Positions 8,364 through 18,320 are shown, numbered from the stretch's first letter. The stretch: DNA of 64,000 nt from Streptomyces iconiensis (GCF_028657195.3 NZ_JANCPR020000029.1:1-64000), one strand, 5' to 3'. Notes: a model not told the origin generated them from the sequence alone. Made by a program: numbers and translations.

Positions 8364-9780
8364 TGCGCCGGATCTGAACGGCGCCCAAACTGCCCCGGGC
8401 CCGACCAACCGAAGTCAGCGACACCCCCGCCGCCGAGGAGATCGCCTCACGCGAACTCGGCGCCCGCAACAGCCCGTACGCCAGATACACGCTCGCGTCG
8501 ATCCGAACCGGAGAGTCCGAACCCGGCTGCCACGACACCCACTCATTCACCAACTCCGGCAGATGCGCCGCCAGACGCACCCGCCCTTCCCGCCACTGCT
8601 GCGCCACCGGCTCGGCCCGCAGCAACTTCCCGGCCCGCGCGGTGACCGGCTGAACGAAGGGCGGCAGCGCCTCCGCCCCGATCGTCCCCTCACGCTGGAG
8701 CGCATCCCACGCCGTGCGGATCGCCAGTCACCATGTCCCCGCCGTAGTTCTTCTCCACCAGTATCAACGTCGCGTCCGTCTCATACGTCAGCGCGCACGC
8801 GGCACGAGCCCACTGGTCCGACGACATCCGCCGCGTACGGTCGTGCGTGAAGTACAGCCGCTGATCCACCCCCAGGAAGCCGGCCGCCACCCCGGCCGTG
8901 TCCTTCCCACCGCCCGACGGGTCCACCGCGACCGCACGCCGCACCGCCTCCGGCGGCGCCGGACAGTAGGCCGCGGCCGTGTCCGCATGGGTGAGCAGCG
9001 CACCAGCGGCGGGCTGCGGGTCACCCTGGTACAGCGCGCCCCAGTCGCGCGGCGTGCTGGTGCGCCGCTTGTCGTGCCAGTGAGCCAGCAGCTCCTCGCG
9101 CGCCTCGTCGGCGAGCGCCGGATGTCAGCGGCTCCCCAACCGCGCGACCCAGTGGGTCGTCTCCTGGGTGGCGAGCGCGGCCAGATGCACCACCCGCCAC
9201 CGGCCACCCTCGGCCACGGTGCCCTCGTGGTCCAGGACCCGCCCGGCAAGGTCGTTGGGATGCCACCGGGTCTGTACGAGGACGACGGGCACGCCGGGAC
9301 GCAGCCGGGACAGGAAGACGCTGCTCCACCAGTCCCACACGTGCTCGCGCATCAGCGCGGAGTCGGCCTCACGCCGGTCCTTGTGCGGGTCGTCCACGAT
9401 CCCGACCCCAGTGATCGGGTAACCCGTCAGGCCGCCACCGACGCCGACCGCGCGCACCCCGCCGCCCCCAGTCAAAGACCACTCGTACGCCGTCTGTTCG
9501 CCGCGCTGGAGGTGCGGGCCGAACGCCTCGCCGTGATCGGCCACCAGGCGGCGCACGGCGCGGGACTTCTTCGTCGCGAGGCTGCCCGCGTACGAGGCGA
9601 TGGCGATGCGGTCTGCGGGGCGGCAGGCGAGCCACCACATCGGGAGCAGCTCGGAGACGAGGACGCTCTTACCGATCTGCGGCGGGGTGGTGACCAACAG
9701 CCTGTCAGCGTCCGGCCCCAGCCCGGCGAGCGCTTGTGCCGCGAACCCCCGCCCAGCGCTCAGCCCGCGGGTGTTTTCGG
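8359..9780 (-). pseudogene. phage terminase large subunit, multiply frameshifted
   Basis: Read on the minus strand, three frames together give a terminase. The ATPase part (9780-9125) has the Walker A TTPPQIGKS, the Walker B region GVGIVDDPHKD and VVLVQTRWHPNDL. The nuclease part (about 8944-8700) contains AVAVDPSGGGKDTAG and LVEKNYGGDM. The C-terminus (8625-8359) contains LPELVNEWVSWQPG. Breaks lie near 9125-9020 and near 8700, and the first residues of the protein are missing. Terminase packages phage DNA, so this marks a decayed tailed prophage. No portal, capsid or integrase gene is left next to it. Confidence 0.8.
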
Positions 9781-9846
9781 GCAACGAAGCAGCTCGGATT
9801 TCCCCTCCGACTTTCACGGCCCATACGCACTCCGGAGTAAAAGCCA

Positions 9847-9883
9847 GAAGCCCGGCCCCTCCTTCGGGAAGACCGGGCTTCTT
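9847..9883. terminator. terminator-like hairpin
   Basis: AGAAGCCCGG and CCGGGCTTCT flank a 17-base middle. Its position at the truncated start of the terminase relic suggests it belonged to the gene formerly upstream. Confidence 0.55.
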
Positions 9884-10083
9884 ACGCCGGATTGAGGAGC
9901 GCCGCTGAAAGCTGGGCCAATGCCCACAGCCACGGCACGCCAAGCACGGGCCCGGCCTATGCCTGCTATGCGGCCAGACCCGCCTCGTCGGTGGCCGTCA
10001 GGGCGCGCGGACCGGCCCCTCCTGAATGAGGGGCGGCACCTCGCCAAGGCTCATGTGCGAGTGAACGCGGGGTCCGTCGCCAG

Positions 10084-10415
10084 GTGCCCGGGGGCTGGGT
10101 CATCGCAGAGAAGATCACCGATGACACCCTGCCGAACTGCGCACCATGGCCACCGAGATCCACTGCGGGCCCGCCATCGTGGTCCTCGGCATCGAGCACG
10201 ACGGCAAGGCGCAACTCGCCGCCGCGCTGGCCCCCAGCCTCGTCGACGACGGCCCCACCGCCGCGCCCGTCCCCGCCCGCGCCCCGAAGGCGATCGGCGG
10301 AGGAGGCGGTGGAACCGGCGCCCTCGCCAGCGCCGGCGGACGCACCCCCGCCTACCTCGGCGACGCCCTCGACCTCGCCGCCGAGGACGCCGCCAGCCTG
10401 CTCAGAGGTCGGTAG
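10084..10415 (+). pseudogene. alaS: alanyl-tRNA synthetase C-terminal (DHHA1) fragment
   Basis: The translated pieces WVIAEKITDDTLP and, one frame over, ATEIHCGPAIVVLGIEHDGK followed by IGGGGGGTGALASAGGR match the C-terminal DHHA1 region of alanyl-tRNA synthetase. There the GGGGGG stretch followed by an AGG motif is characteristic. A single missing base near 10135 breaks the frame between the two parts. All catalytic and editing domains are absent, so it is a relic. A terminator (10446-10497) follows, as expected of a real gene end. A second alaS copy can serve in self-resistance, which is one possible origin. Confidence 0.65.
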
Positions 10416-10445
10416 GAGCGTCAGTCCCCACGTCACCGAGCAACA

Positions 10446-10497
10446 CGAAGGCGGCCCCTCCCCGGCCCCCGCGCAGGGGGTGGAGGAGCCGCCTTCG
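10446..10497. terminator. long-stem hairpin
   Basis: CGAAGGCGGC and GCCGCCTTCG enclose CCTCC and GGAGG segments. Placed after the alaS fragment and before the convergent minus-strand gene. Confidence 0.7.
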
Positions 10498-10611
10498 TCC
10501 GGCACGTCGACGGAACGCCCGGTGCGGGTGCGGCGTCCGGTTCTCCAACGTGCGCGCAGCCAAGGAGACCGGGGCCTCGGTGGAGAGGGCCGGAGGTGAC
10601 CCGCCTCGGCC

Positions 10612-10857
10612 TCAGCCCCGGTAGAAGACCAGCATGCTGCCCGGGTTCTGGGGTTCGCGTTCGCAGTGGACGACCGTGACGTGGTGGCCCACTGCCTCGT
10701 CCGCTATCTTCTGGGTCTCCTTCGTGTGGCAGTCCGTCGCGGCGTCGCCCTGCGTGTCGAAGAAGGGGAGGTCGGCGGCCTGGGCGGCTCCGATGCCGAG
10801 GCTGGAGAAGGCCAGGATGCTGGCGGCGGCGACTGCTGAGCGCTGGAACTTGCGCAT
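10612..10857 (-). CDS. small secreted protein
   Basis: An 81-residue protein with a clear signal peptide: MRKFQRSAVAAASILAFSS, then a cleavage-like AAQAAD. About 52 mature residues remain. Two cysteines in the mature part (DCHTKE and VHCERE) could form a disulfide. AAGGAGAG precedes the ATG with ideal spacing. No family was recognised. The 5' region carries tandem 8-mers (10872-10894). Confidence 0.7.
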   Translation of the reverse strand: MRKFQRSAVAAASILAFSSLGIGAAQAADLPFFDTQGDAATDCHTKETQKIADEAVGHHVTVVHCEREPQNPGSMLVFYRG

Positions 10858-10871
10858 GTTTTCTCTCCTTT

Positions 10872-10894
10872 ACGTGCATACGTGCATACGTGCA
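10872..10894. repeat. tandem octamer ACGTGCAT, nearly three copies
   Basis: ACGTGCAT, ACGTGCAT, ACGTGCA in direct succession immediately upstream of the ribosome site of the small secreted protein. The GTGCA cores could be protein-binding half-sites or simple slippage. Confidence 0.7.
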
Positions 10895-11164
10895 GTGGTG
10901 CGTGCGAGCCTCTGCGGCGCACGGGCCCGCTACTCGCGGAGCGCGGCTGGTCGGACCGGCCCCGCGGTCGGCCGGGGTCGTGTCCGACCGTGGCAAAGCG
11001 TTGCGCTTCGAGTTCCTCACGGGCACTGGGGAGTGGATCACACGAACGGGTGGAGCTCCAAGCGCTCACGGTCCCTGTTACCGGGCTACAACAGACCAGC
11101 CGGAGTCGATTCCCCGCGTGCCGGCCCGAGGCCGAAGCGGAACCCGCTCGGCTGCTACGGGAGT

Positions 11165-11600
11165 TCAGAGGTCGACCTCCGCCCACGCCGTCTGGCCCGA
11201 AGGCGGCCGATCCAGTACGCCGCAGCGCACCACGAAGTACGTGAGGAGACCGGGCCCCTGGCCTCGCTCGGAGCCTTCGGCGGCTGGCGGCACCGGAGCC
11301 GACAGGTCGGGTCGCCGTTCGCCCACAGGTCCGCGACTCCGATGCGCAGGGTGTCCGGCAACAGCAGCTCCGGCCCTGTCGTCATCCATAACCGGAAGCT
11401 ACGTCCGGACACCCGCACAGGCGCGGCGGCGTGGGTCGTCAACTCCGCGACGAGAGCCGCCACGGGCGCGACGCCGCTGCCATCCGGCCGCCCCCGGGGA
11501 CGCGGGGGGGGGGCTGCGTCGAGGGCAACCGCGCCAGCCGGGCGCCCCGTGGCGGCGGGCTGAGGAGCGGCTCCTCTCCGGTGAGCTGCGCGTCCCGCAG
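11165..11600 (-). pseudogene. possible ATP-binding regulator (RsbW/HATPase-like), frameshifted
   Basis: Two minus-strand frames together read VAALVAELTTHAAAPVRV, then LLPDTLRIGVADLWANGDP, and finally LLTYFVVRCGVLDRPPSGQT with AWAEVDL. This is the order of the many Streptomyces anti-sigma-type ATP-binding proteins (an ELVTNA-like helix, a GV.D..-like motif, a G.GL..V..-like turn, and W.E at the end). The key motifs are degenerate and a frameshift lies near 11270, so this is tentative. Stretches 10895-11164 and 11601-11833 contain no supportable gene. Confidence 0.35.
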
Positions 11601-11833
11601 TTCCCTTTCGGCCAGCTGGCCGTAGGAAATGACACGCCCTTGAGACTCCGGCTGAGTGACACGGTCTGAGACAGCGAGCGGAGCCCCAGGTCACAGCATC
11701 GGCACCTGACAGCGAAGGTGAGAACCTACGGACCCATTGGGCTCAGCGGAGAGGGGCGGGGCTGTCCCGTCTCCAGGGATCTGGCCCACGTCTCAGGAGA
11801 TCTGGTCGATTCGCTCGTGGTCTCAGGCGCGAG

Positions 11834-12559
11834 CTAGTCCCGGACGCTCAGGAGGAAGAAGCCCGCACCTAGCAGCACGACCGCCACGATCACCGGCGTC
11901 ACGAGCTGCCAGGGAATGCCCAGCCACACCGCCGGCAGCCCCACACCGAAGGTGGCTGCCAGGTTGGTGAAAAACAGCCCCTTGCCGGCCCCGCTCCAGG
12001 TGAAGCGGCCGGGCCTGCGCGGCGCGAGGAGACGTGCCGCGCCGAGGACGAGGCCGAGCACCGCGAGCAGGCCAAGGCCCGTGCCGCCGGCGGCGAACAT
12101 CTGGGGCTCGTCGCGCGGCTCATCGGACGTCTTCTGTCGGACCCCGCCCTTGGTGAGCGCGACCACGTCACCGCGCCAGACCGTACCAACGGCCTTGTCG
12201 CCCTCCTGGAGCGCCTCCAGGAGCGGTCCGGGATCGCCGAACTCCAGCTCGCCCTGGAACCGCTGGCTGTCCACGGTCGCCCGGAACTCGCTGCTCCTCC
12301 CCCCGCGATCGACCACCGTGTCCACGATGTTGAGCTCGACCTCCCGCAGACAGTCCTCCCACCACGCATCCGGCGTCGAGCCGACCGCGCAGCGCTCGGC
12401 CGCACGGTACTCCTCGTACCGTGCGACGTGGGCGGGCAGCAAGTCAGTGAACACCAGGGCGCAACCCACCGCCGGGACCACGGACACCACGATCACCAGC
12501 AGCCCCAAGACCCGAGTCACCCCGGCCCGGAAGCCCGTCACTTCCCTCAGCTCGGTCAT
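11834..12559 (-). CDS. membrane protein of unknown function
   Basis: A 241-residue protein. One helix near the N-terminus (VLGLLVIVVSVVPAVGCALV) is followed by an extracytoplasmic loop of about 110 residues with two cysteines (AERCAVG and EDCLRE). Three hydrophobic segments close the protein, ending LLGAGFFLLSVRD. The start at ATG 12559 follows a GGGGGA site. The frame stays open upstream but without a ribosome site. No catalytic motif is visible. The gene is monocistronic. Confidence 0.6.
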   Translation of the reverse strand: MTELREVTGFRAGVTRVLGLLVIVVSVVPAVGCALVFTDLLPAHVARYEEYRAAERCAVGSTPDAWWEDCLREVELNIVDTVVDRGGRSSEFRATVDSQRFQGELEFGDPGPLLEALQEGDKAVGTVWRGDVVALTKGGVRQKTSDEPRDEPQMFAAGGTGLGLLAVLGLVLGAARLLAPRRPGRFTWSGAGKGLFFTNLAATFGVGLPAVWLGIPWQLVTPVIVAVVLLGAGFFLLSVRD

Positions 12560-12777
12560 CTCCCCCGCCCCCCGCCGCTCAGAGGCCGAGTGTCCCGGCC
12601 TGTCGGCGTATCCTCCCTTGCCGGAACCTGCTACGTCATGCGAGGTACTGGCAGGCCAGCACAACACTTCCATGCCGGACACAGGCAATCAGCGGACGCG
12701 CACTCAGCTCTGCTTGACCGCCGAGAGGCCGAACATCAGCCTGACCCCTCATGCCGCGAGCCGTACGTGAGCTGCGT

Positions 12778-13773
12778 TCAGCCGGACCGCCGTGTGCCCT
12801 CGGTGGTCAACCCGCCGCCTCGCACCACCGTGCGGTTGCCGACACCAAGCCGCCCCTTCCGCACTGGTCCAGAGGGCGGCTCAGGTTTTGCGGCGTGCCT
12901 GAGGAGGCGTACCCGGCGGCACCGGAGAAGGCCCAGGGCGCGGCGGAGAACGGACAGGTCGCTGCCGGTCCAGGGCAGGCGAACGACCGCGTCCTGAGCG
13001 GGGCTGGCCCACTCGGCAAGATATTCGGGCTGCTCCTGACACCAACGCAGGTCCACCCGTGCCCGATAGCGGTCCTGGACGACGACGCGGTATACGGCGT
13101 CGCCCAGCGGGACCAGCGCCGTCGCGCCGAGGCTGGTGGGCTGGAAGTCGACCTCGGCCGCGTGGGCGAAGATCTCCGCCCGCGTGCGGGAATCCAGCTC
13201 GGCGGCGGGGAGGCGTCCGGTGAGCGAAAGCCGGCGGGGGGCGAGTGAGCGCGGGTTGTGAGGGGCTGGACGCGGCAAGGCGATGCCCATCTCGGCGCAG
13301 TAGGCGTCGATGGCGAAGAGCATGGGCTCCACTTCTGCGCCGAAGTGCCGGTGGGGGCCGTCCGGTTGGCCCGGGCAGGAGTTGTAAAGCACCCCGTAGG
13401 TGGGGCCGGAGGAATCCTCCTGGTGGGTGACGAGCCAGCCGTGCCGGTGGTCGAGGTGGTGAGGGCTGTTGGTCGGTCCGCTGATGAGCAGGCAGGTGCT
13501 GTCGGGCAGGTCGGCGCGGACGTACCACAGCTCGCCGAAGTCGACGTCGCAGACCAAGCCGAGGTGCTGCCACAACGGTTGTGTGACATGGGCGAACTGA
13601 GCCCATCGGAGCCGCCAGCCGGGGTGGTTGACGTATCGGTGTTCGGGCAGAGGCGCGAGACGGCCGGTCATCGCGAGCAGGGCGCTACCGCCTGGGGCTG
13701 GCGGAGGGAGCGACGGGGGCCTCTCCCCAGGCGGGACTTCGCGGCGAGTTGAGGTCGGCAGGCATCGTGGCAC
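12778..13773 (-). CDS. hypothetical protein of a mobile-element type
   Basis: An open frame of up to 331 residues. The central part (residues 45-190: LPEHRYVNHPGWRLRWAQF, then HHLDHRHGWLVTHQEDSS) looks like a folded soluble protein, while both ends are low in complexity. The start is unclear. GTG 13773 gives the full frame. The best ribosome site (AAAGG) serves an ATG at 13766 in another frame that stops after 26 codons, so a frameshift near the 5' end is possible. The gene lies beside DUF317-type and other frameshifted relics and was probably carried on an integrated element. No function is assigned. Confidence 0.4.
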   Translation of the reverse strand: MPRCLPTSTRREVPPGERPPSLPPPAPGGSALLAMTGRLAPLPEHRYVNHPGWRLRWAQFAHVTQPLWQHLGLVCDVDFGELWYVRADLPDSTCLLISGPTNSPHHLDHRHGWLVTHQEDSSGPTYGVLYNSCPGQPDGPHRHFGAEVEPMLFAIDAYCAEMGIALPRPAPHNPRSLAPRRLSLTGRLPAAELDSRTRAEIFAHAAEVDFQPTSLGATALVPLGDAVYRVVVQDRYRARVDLRWCQEQPEYLAEWASPAQDAVVRLPWTGSDLSVLRRALGLLRCRRVRLLRHAAKPEPPSGPVRKGRLGVGNRTVVRGGGLTTEGTRRSG

Positions 13774-14065
13774 CTTTCGGTAGGGGGGCGGATTGTTGAG
13801 TGCGGGAGGATCCGGTCAGCGATACCGCGGTGGGGAGTGAGCAAGACGCGTCCGGGCGCGGGGCCCAACTGATCAGCACGAGCAGACTTCCCCTTCTTCG
13901 CCACCGATTCGGTCAAGCGGCGGAAAGGGCAGCCCCGGGGCGGGGCAGGGAGCGGTAGAAGTTCATTGCTGGGCTGACCCGGGTGGAGGCAGCAGCGCTC
14001 CGGGAAACGGCGTCCCGGGCGGTAGGAGTCACTGGCATCACGCCCCGAACCGGCCCCCGAGAGGG

Positions 14066-14797
14066 TCAGCGCCCCCTACCGGGCGGGTGCGAGCCAGCGG
14101 CCGGTGCCGCGGTGCCAGGGCGTAGGCACGGCGTAGCGGGCCTGACCGGTGGAAGCGGCCCCGAAGCGCCAGCAATCCGGTCCATGCACCACTGCAGGGC
14201 TCCTCTACGGGTGGGGAAGCCCCCCTCGCGCAGGGTGTGGGTCCACGCCTGGGTGTCCAGTTCCATGACCACGACGCGGTAGGGCGAGGGCCGCCCGTCC
14301 AGCGCGCGCAGCACGGCGAGTATCACCATGTCGTCCGGGTCGTCATGGGTGTAGCTGTAGCCCATCCCCATCCCGCGCGAGGCGCCGCTCCAGGGCCCGG
14401 GTCGTCTCGTCGGCCGACGCGGGTCCCAGGCCAGGGTTGAGGCCGATGGCGTCGGGCGGGCAGCCGCGGTGGATGAGCCAGGACTGCGCCATCGCGGGCA
14501 GCGGCAACGCCGTGTGCTCGAAGCGGAACGTGCGGGTTCGAAAGTCCCGTTCCAGGACCAGACCAGCGAACTGGGAGGCACCCGGGTGGCAGAAGGTTGC
14601 GTCCGAGTCGTGCAGGACGTAGAAGCTGCGTGTGCCTCCGCGAGGTGATGCTCGGCGATCGGGATGAGGTCTTCTTCAAACCCGCCGATGCGGTGCAGGA
14701 AGTTCTCGGCGGTCCGCTCGTCCGCCGCGAAGCCGTCGAGCCGGCAGTCCAGTTGCGGTGTACGCGGTCTGCCGGGCTGGGGTTCGGTCACGAACAT
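14066..14797 (-). pseudogene. frameshifted hypothetical gene
   Basis: The gene starts MFVTEPQPGRPRTPQLDC at ATG 14797 behind GAAAGG and reads well for about 55 residues. It then continues in other frames, with the end part GYSYTHDDPDDMVILAVLR and FPTRRGALQWCMDRI intact. At least two frameshifts are needed to join the pieces. The family is unknown. It lies between the hypothetical gene at 12778 and the DUF317 relic. Confidence 0.5.
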
Positions 14798-15365
14798 GGG
14801 GCCTTTCGTTGGACGGGGACGGCTACTGACCGCCGACGCCCTGACCGGGGACGAGGTGGCCCAGGAACTGGAAGCCCGCCCGATCCGCACCCGCCCGTCT
14901 GTATAACTCCCAACACCCGACAGGTCACCCGCACCCCGAGCCACAACGACCGGCATTCCCGCATCGGCACGCCTGCCCGGACCCGGCACCTCCGCGCAAC
15001 AGCACCGACAGCACAACCCCCGGCATACCCACGTTCCGCCTTCACACCGATCCTTCCGGCGAATCCGCTGGTGACCACTGCGTGCGCACGGGCGGCTTAC
15101 GCAGGCGTCTGTGGCCGCTGCACAACGATCGCCGAAGCAGGCGCCGCTGCCCGGGTACAGCCCCTCTTCCGACGGCAAGAGTGGCAGCCGCAGCCCCGCC
15201 TCCTCCTATTCCCGCCCCTGCTCCTCCCCCAAGGGCCCGAACCGGCCCGGCGTCACGCCCCCGCCGAAGCTGAACCTGGCCTCATCCCCTGCGAGTTGCT
15301 GTGAGCCACCACGACTTCCACTCCCGGGCCAACGGCCCCTCTCCTAAGCCCCACCAACCGCCCGC
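14798..15365. other. gene-free stretch
   Basis: Proline and arginine rich frames are open on both strands, as expected from random GC-rich DNA. No family resemblance, RNA or repeat was seen. Confidence 0.5.
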
Positions 15366-16060
15366 AAACACTCCGTGAGATCGCCCCGCGGCATCTGGCC
15401 GTGCAAGGCGACCCCCGACACGTGACCGAGTACCTGCTGGCCGCCGGATGGAGCGACCACTCCGCCCCCGGCTCCCCCACGTCCTCCTACAAAGCCCCGA
15501 CCAACAGGTGCAACTCGCGCTGGAGCCCAACGAGCCCGAACCACGGGACAGCTGGTGGCGCATCACCTCCCCCGGTCGCCACGACCGCCGGTGGCAAGCG
15601 TCCTTCGGCGCGAACACGCCCGTGGAATTCGTCGGGGCATTCACCGACAACCTGACCGGCCCCGCTGTGCAGCGATCTGGGAGAACCTGAACGACGACGG
15701 CTGGCGACTCGGACATCGCGAGGACAACCGTTTCGCCATCTCCCGGACAACACCGCGCTCCTCGCACTCATCCGTGTCCCCAGCGCCCAAGGCGCCCCGC
15801 ACTTCCGGTGGAAAGCCGAAACGATGCTGCACCATGACGATGGCGGCGCAGAGTGGGTGTGGGGCGCCCAAATCGACAGCGAGGCACCCGCGCACGCCAC
15901 CGCCGCGTTCGCCGCCGCCCTCGCCGACCCCGCACCCCTGCTACGTTCCGGCGACCTCCCCGGCTACCTCTACGGCCGGATCATCTCCCCCACCTCGGCC
16001 ATCACCCCCGAACAGCAAGCAACAGGCCTACCAGGCACGCCTCGCGTACGCCCGTCGTAG
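15366..16060 (+). pseudogene. DUF317 family protein, frameshifted
   Basis: The pieces TLREIAPRHLAVQGDPRH, VTEYLLAAGWSD, then (shifted) LALEPNEPEPRDSWWRI and (shifted again) WVWGAQIDSEAPAHATA follow the layout of DUF317. This is a Streptomyces-specific domain common on integrative elements, with repeated GDPRHVT..L..AGW-like and W.A.F...TP-like units. At least two frameshifts are present and no start codon is apparent. The rest of the carrying element is not recognisable nearby. Confidence 0.6.
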
Positions 16061-16163
16061 TACCCCCGCCAACACCCCGTACGCGAGCCAGGCCCCCCTG
16101 CAACCCGCCCCCGCCGCCCCCACCGCTAAGTGGTCGGCGCCGTAAGTTCTTCGGGGGGGGTGA

Positions 16164-16358
16164 TCATGCCGTCAGTGCGACGGAGGATTCTTCGTGGCGA
16201 TCGGCGGTGTGCCGGTCGGGCCTGGCCAGCAGATCGTCCAGGTCGGAGGCGGTGAACCTCCACTGGAATGGCTTTGCCGTGGCGTTGTAGCGGTCTTCGA
16301 AGTCTCGAAGCGGGTCTCTGGCCTCGCCCCAGTCGGTGAAGTCGTTGGGCGAGACCAC
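16164..16358 (-). pseudogene. IS630-family transposase, C-terminal fragment
   Basis: The last 64 residues (DWGEARDPLRDFEDRYNAT, then FQWRFTASDLDDLLAR) match the end of IS630-type transposases. The rest is gone. The IS5-type element at 16366 begins 8 bases beyond it, so it probably inserted into or next to this copy. Confidence 0.75.
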
Positions 16359-16365
16359 CTTGCCC

Positions 16366-17239
16366 TAAGCGTTGTCCCGTAAATGATCTACGGCATGCTG
16401 GTTGGCCAGCGTCGTTGCCCGCTCATCCGGCCGGCGTGAGGTTGTGCAGGCGGGCGATGCCGAGCATGGCGTGGTGAACGCCGTCGCCCTTGAGGCGGCA
16501 GTCGCGGAGGATTTTCCAGGTCTTCATCCGGGCGAAGGCGTGTTCGACGCGGGCGCGGACCTTGCGGTGGGAGGTGTTGTGTTCCTCTTTCCAGTCGGGG
16601 AGTTGGGCCTGGCCGGGTTCGCGGCGGTGCGGGATGACCAGGCCGGTGCCGCGGTAGCCGCCGTCCGCGATGACCATCGTCTTGCCGACGGCGCCCTTCG
16701 CGCCGGACAGTTCCCACGCCTTGCAGTCGTTGCGGTTGCCGGGCAACGGGCGGCCGACGGCGACGACGAGCCGGGTGTCGGCGTCGATGACGACCTGGTG
16801 GTTGGTCGAGTAGCGGTAGTTCTTCGACTGCTCGGCGACGGCGTGGTCGCGGGTGGGGACCAGGGTGCCGTCCACGATCAGCACGGCGTCCTTGCGGAAC
16901 CGCTTGCGCTGCTGGAGGGCAAGCGCGGGCCCGAGGTGGTCGATGATGCGGTCGGCGGCCGGCTTCGACACCCCGAACAGCGGCGCCAGTTGGCGCAGAG
17001 TCAGGTTCGTGCGCCAGTAGGCGGCGACCAGCAGTACACGGTCCTCCAGCGGCAGGCTCCACGGCCGGCCCCTGCGCACCGGATCGGCGCCCTCGCGCCG
17101 GAGCGCGGTGATCAACTTCCCGAACTGACGCACACTCAACCCAGCGAACGGAGCTATCCAGGACAGCTCCGACGCCGCGATCACACCAGCCACAACGAGA
17201 TCGTCTCATCCGTCACCAGCAGTTACGGGACAAGCCTTA
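16366..17239 (-). mobile_element. complete IS5-type insertion sequence
   Basis: Terminal inverted repeats TAAGCGTTGTCCCGTAA (16366-16382) and the complement of TTACGGGACAAGCCTTA (17223-17239) match at 15 of 17 positions and bracket one intact transposase gene. A near-identical 3' fragment lies inverted at 6936-7225. Confidence 0.85.
16423..17193 (-). CDS. IS5-family DDE transposase, intact
   Basis: 256 residues. An N-terminal helix-turn-helix region (LRQLAPLFGVSKPAADRII, about residues 76-94) precedes a DDE_4-type catalytic domain: the first Asp in VLIVDGTLVPTRD, the second in ADGGYRGTG, and Glu in RARVEHAFARMK near the C-terminus. Length and motifs suit a functional enzyme. It would mobilise the element at 16366-17239. 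Confidence 0.9.
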   Translation of the reverse strand: MAGVIAASELSWIAPFAGLSVRQFGKLITALRREGADPVRRGRPWSLPLEDRVLLVAAYWRTNLTLRQLAPLFGVSKPAADRIIDHLGPALALQQRKRFRKDAVLIVDGTLVPTRDHAVAEQSKNYRYSTNHQVVIDADTRLVVAVGRPLPGNRNDCKAWELSGAKGAVGKTMVIADGGYRGTGLVIPHRREPGQAQLPDWKEEHNTSHRKVRARVEHAFARMKTWKILRDCRLKGDGVHHAMLGIARLHNLTPAG

Positions 17240-17339
17240 CCTGCGGGAGAAACGCCTCTCACTGGACCGGTTTTCGCCCGGCCGCCGACCATGCGGTCGG
17301 TCTCCGAATGAATTCTGCGGAACCCCGATAGTCTCGCAG

Positions 17340-17660
17340 AGAACGAACAACTTGCCCGGAACTGGACGCCCTCACCAGGCACGTCCGGTCCTTTGCCCGG
17401 ATGCCCACCGAGCGCGAGGGCGAACATCTACCGGAATAGCTCGACGCCGTTCGGCAGGACAATCTGCCGCTCCTCCACACCCTGGCCGCAGGTATCGACC
17501 GCGACCGTGATGCCGTCACGGCCGACCTCACCCTGCCCTGGAACTCCGGCGTCGTCGAAGGACACGTCAACCGGATCAAAATGCTCAAGCGCCAGATGTC
17601 GGCCGAGCCAGCTTCGATCTTCCCCGCAAGCGTATCGTGTCCTGCTCTACTCATAGAACA
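17340..17660 (+). pseudogene. ISL3-family transposase, C-terminal relic
   Basis: The translation LDAVRQDNLPLLHTLAAG, then LPWNSGVVEGHVNRIKMLKR is the ISL3 C-terminal region with the catalytic Glu in GVVEGHVN. It carries an in-frame TAG just before LDAV. After KRQM the expected GRASFDLPRKRI appears only in another frame. It is clearly dead. Confidence 0.75.
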
Positions 17661-17709
17661 TCGCCTTCTGATGGCTTCCGAGCCCTTCGCGGGTGTTGGC
17701 AGACCAGGC

Positions 17710-18138
17710 TTACGCCGCCATGAAGCGGCCCAGCTCGCGTGACTTCTGCTGAAGGGCGGCTGCCCAAGCCCCCTCAGAGGGGCCCGGGACCGTCGGGACC
17801 AGAACATCCCTGAGGCCGCCGACCTCAGCGAAGCCCGCCGGCTGCCATTTCATCTCGATGCCTGCTCGCTCCGCCAGGACCAGCACCGTGGCAACGAACC
17901 CCTCGGACAGGGCAGCCATGACTGCGTGACTCGTTTCCCGGTGCCACGCGAGCAGGGCGTCGACGAACGCTTTGAACACAAGGGGGTCGATCCGGCACTC
18001 GTCAGCCTGCATGGGCCCGATACCGGACGGCAGACCCAGCTCGGCTTGGTAGACGCTCACCTGACTCATGAACAGCCGGGACGCCCCGTTGGACGGGTTC
18101 CATAGGGTCTGGTCACCCATGTCGTAGTACTGGCTCAA
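17710..18138 (-). CDS. DUF6086 family protein
   Basis: A 142-residue soluble protein beginning MSQYYDMGDQTLWNPSNGAS, a start shared by a widespread Streptomyces family of unknown function (DUF6086). Members commonly occur alone or near polymorphic toxins, so an immunity role has been thought plausible (inference). The start codon is TTG, supported by GAGGGG five bases upstream. Length agrees with the family. Confidence 0.7.
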   Translation of the reverse strand: MSQYYDMGDQTLWNPSNGASRLFMSQVSVYQAELGLPSGIGPMQADECRIDPLVFKAFVDALLAWHRETSHAVMAALSEGFVATVLVLAERAGIEMKWQPAGFAEVGGLRDVLVPTVPGPSEGAWAAALQQKSRELGRFMAA

Positions 18139-18198
18139 TGCAGCCCCTCTCTACTGGTCATACCGGTCAGCGTCATGAGCACATGACATTACAGTGAG

Positions 18199-18320
18199 TC
18201 AGTCCTCCGCTGAGTAGACCCGGAGCGCGGTGCGGGGATTGCTCCCGGTCCGTTTCTCCGGACCTCTCGCCGAACCCGCCGTGCGTCTCTCAACGCAACG
18301 GGCTCTCCACGGTTCTGCCG
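18199..18320 (-). ncRNA. group II intron, 3' end (domains IV to VI)
   Basis: On the minus strand the sequence runs GAGAGCCCGTTGCGTTGAGA, then GACGCACGGCGGGTTCGG and a GGTCC/GGACC stem, ending near GGGTCTACTCAGC. This matches the 3' terminal domains of bacterial group II introns that follow the maturase stop codon. The 5' half of the intron is missing, so it cannot splice. Confidence 0.65.

Noticed and set aside
10911..11560. several overlapping plus-strand frames of 120 to 309 codons
   Set aside because: Arg/Ser/Pro rich with no motif; the minus strand holds the better (though weak) candidate.
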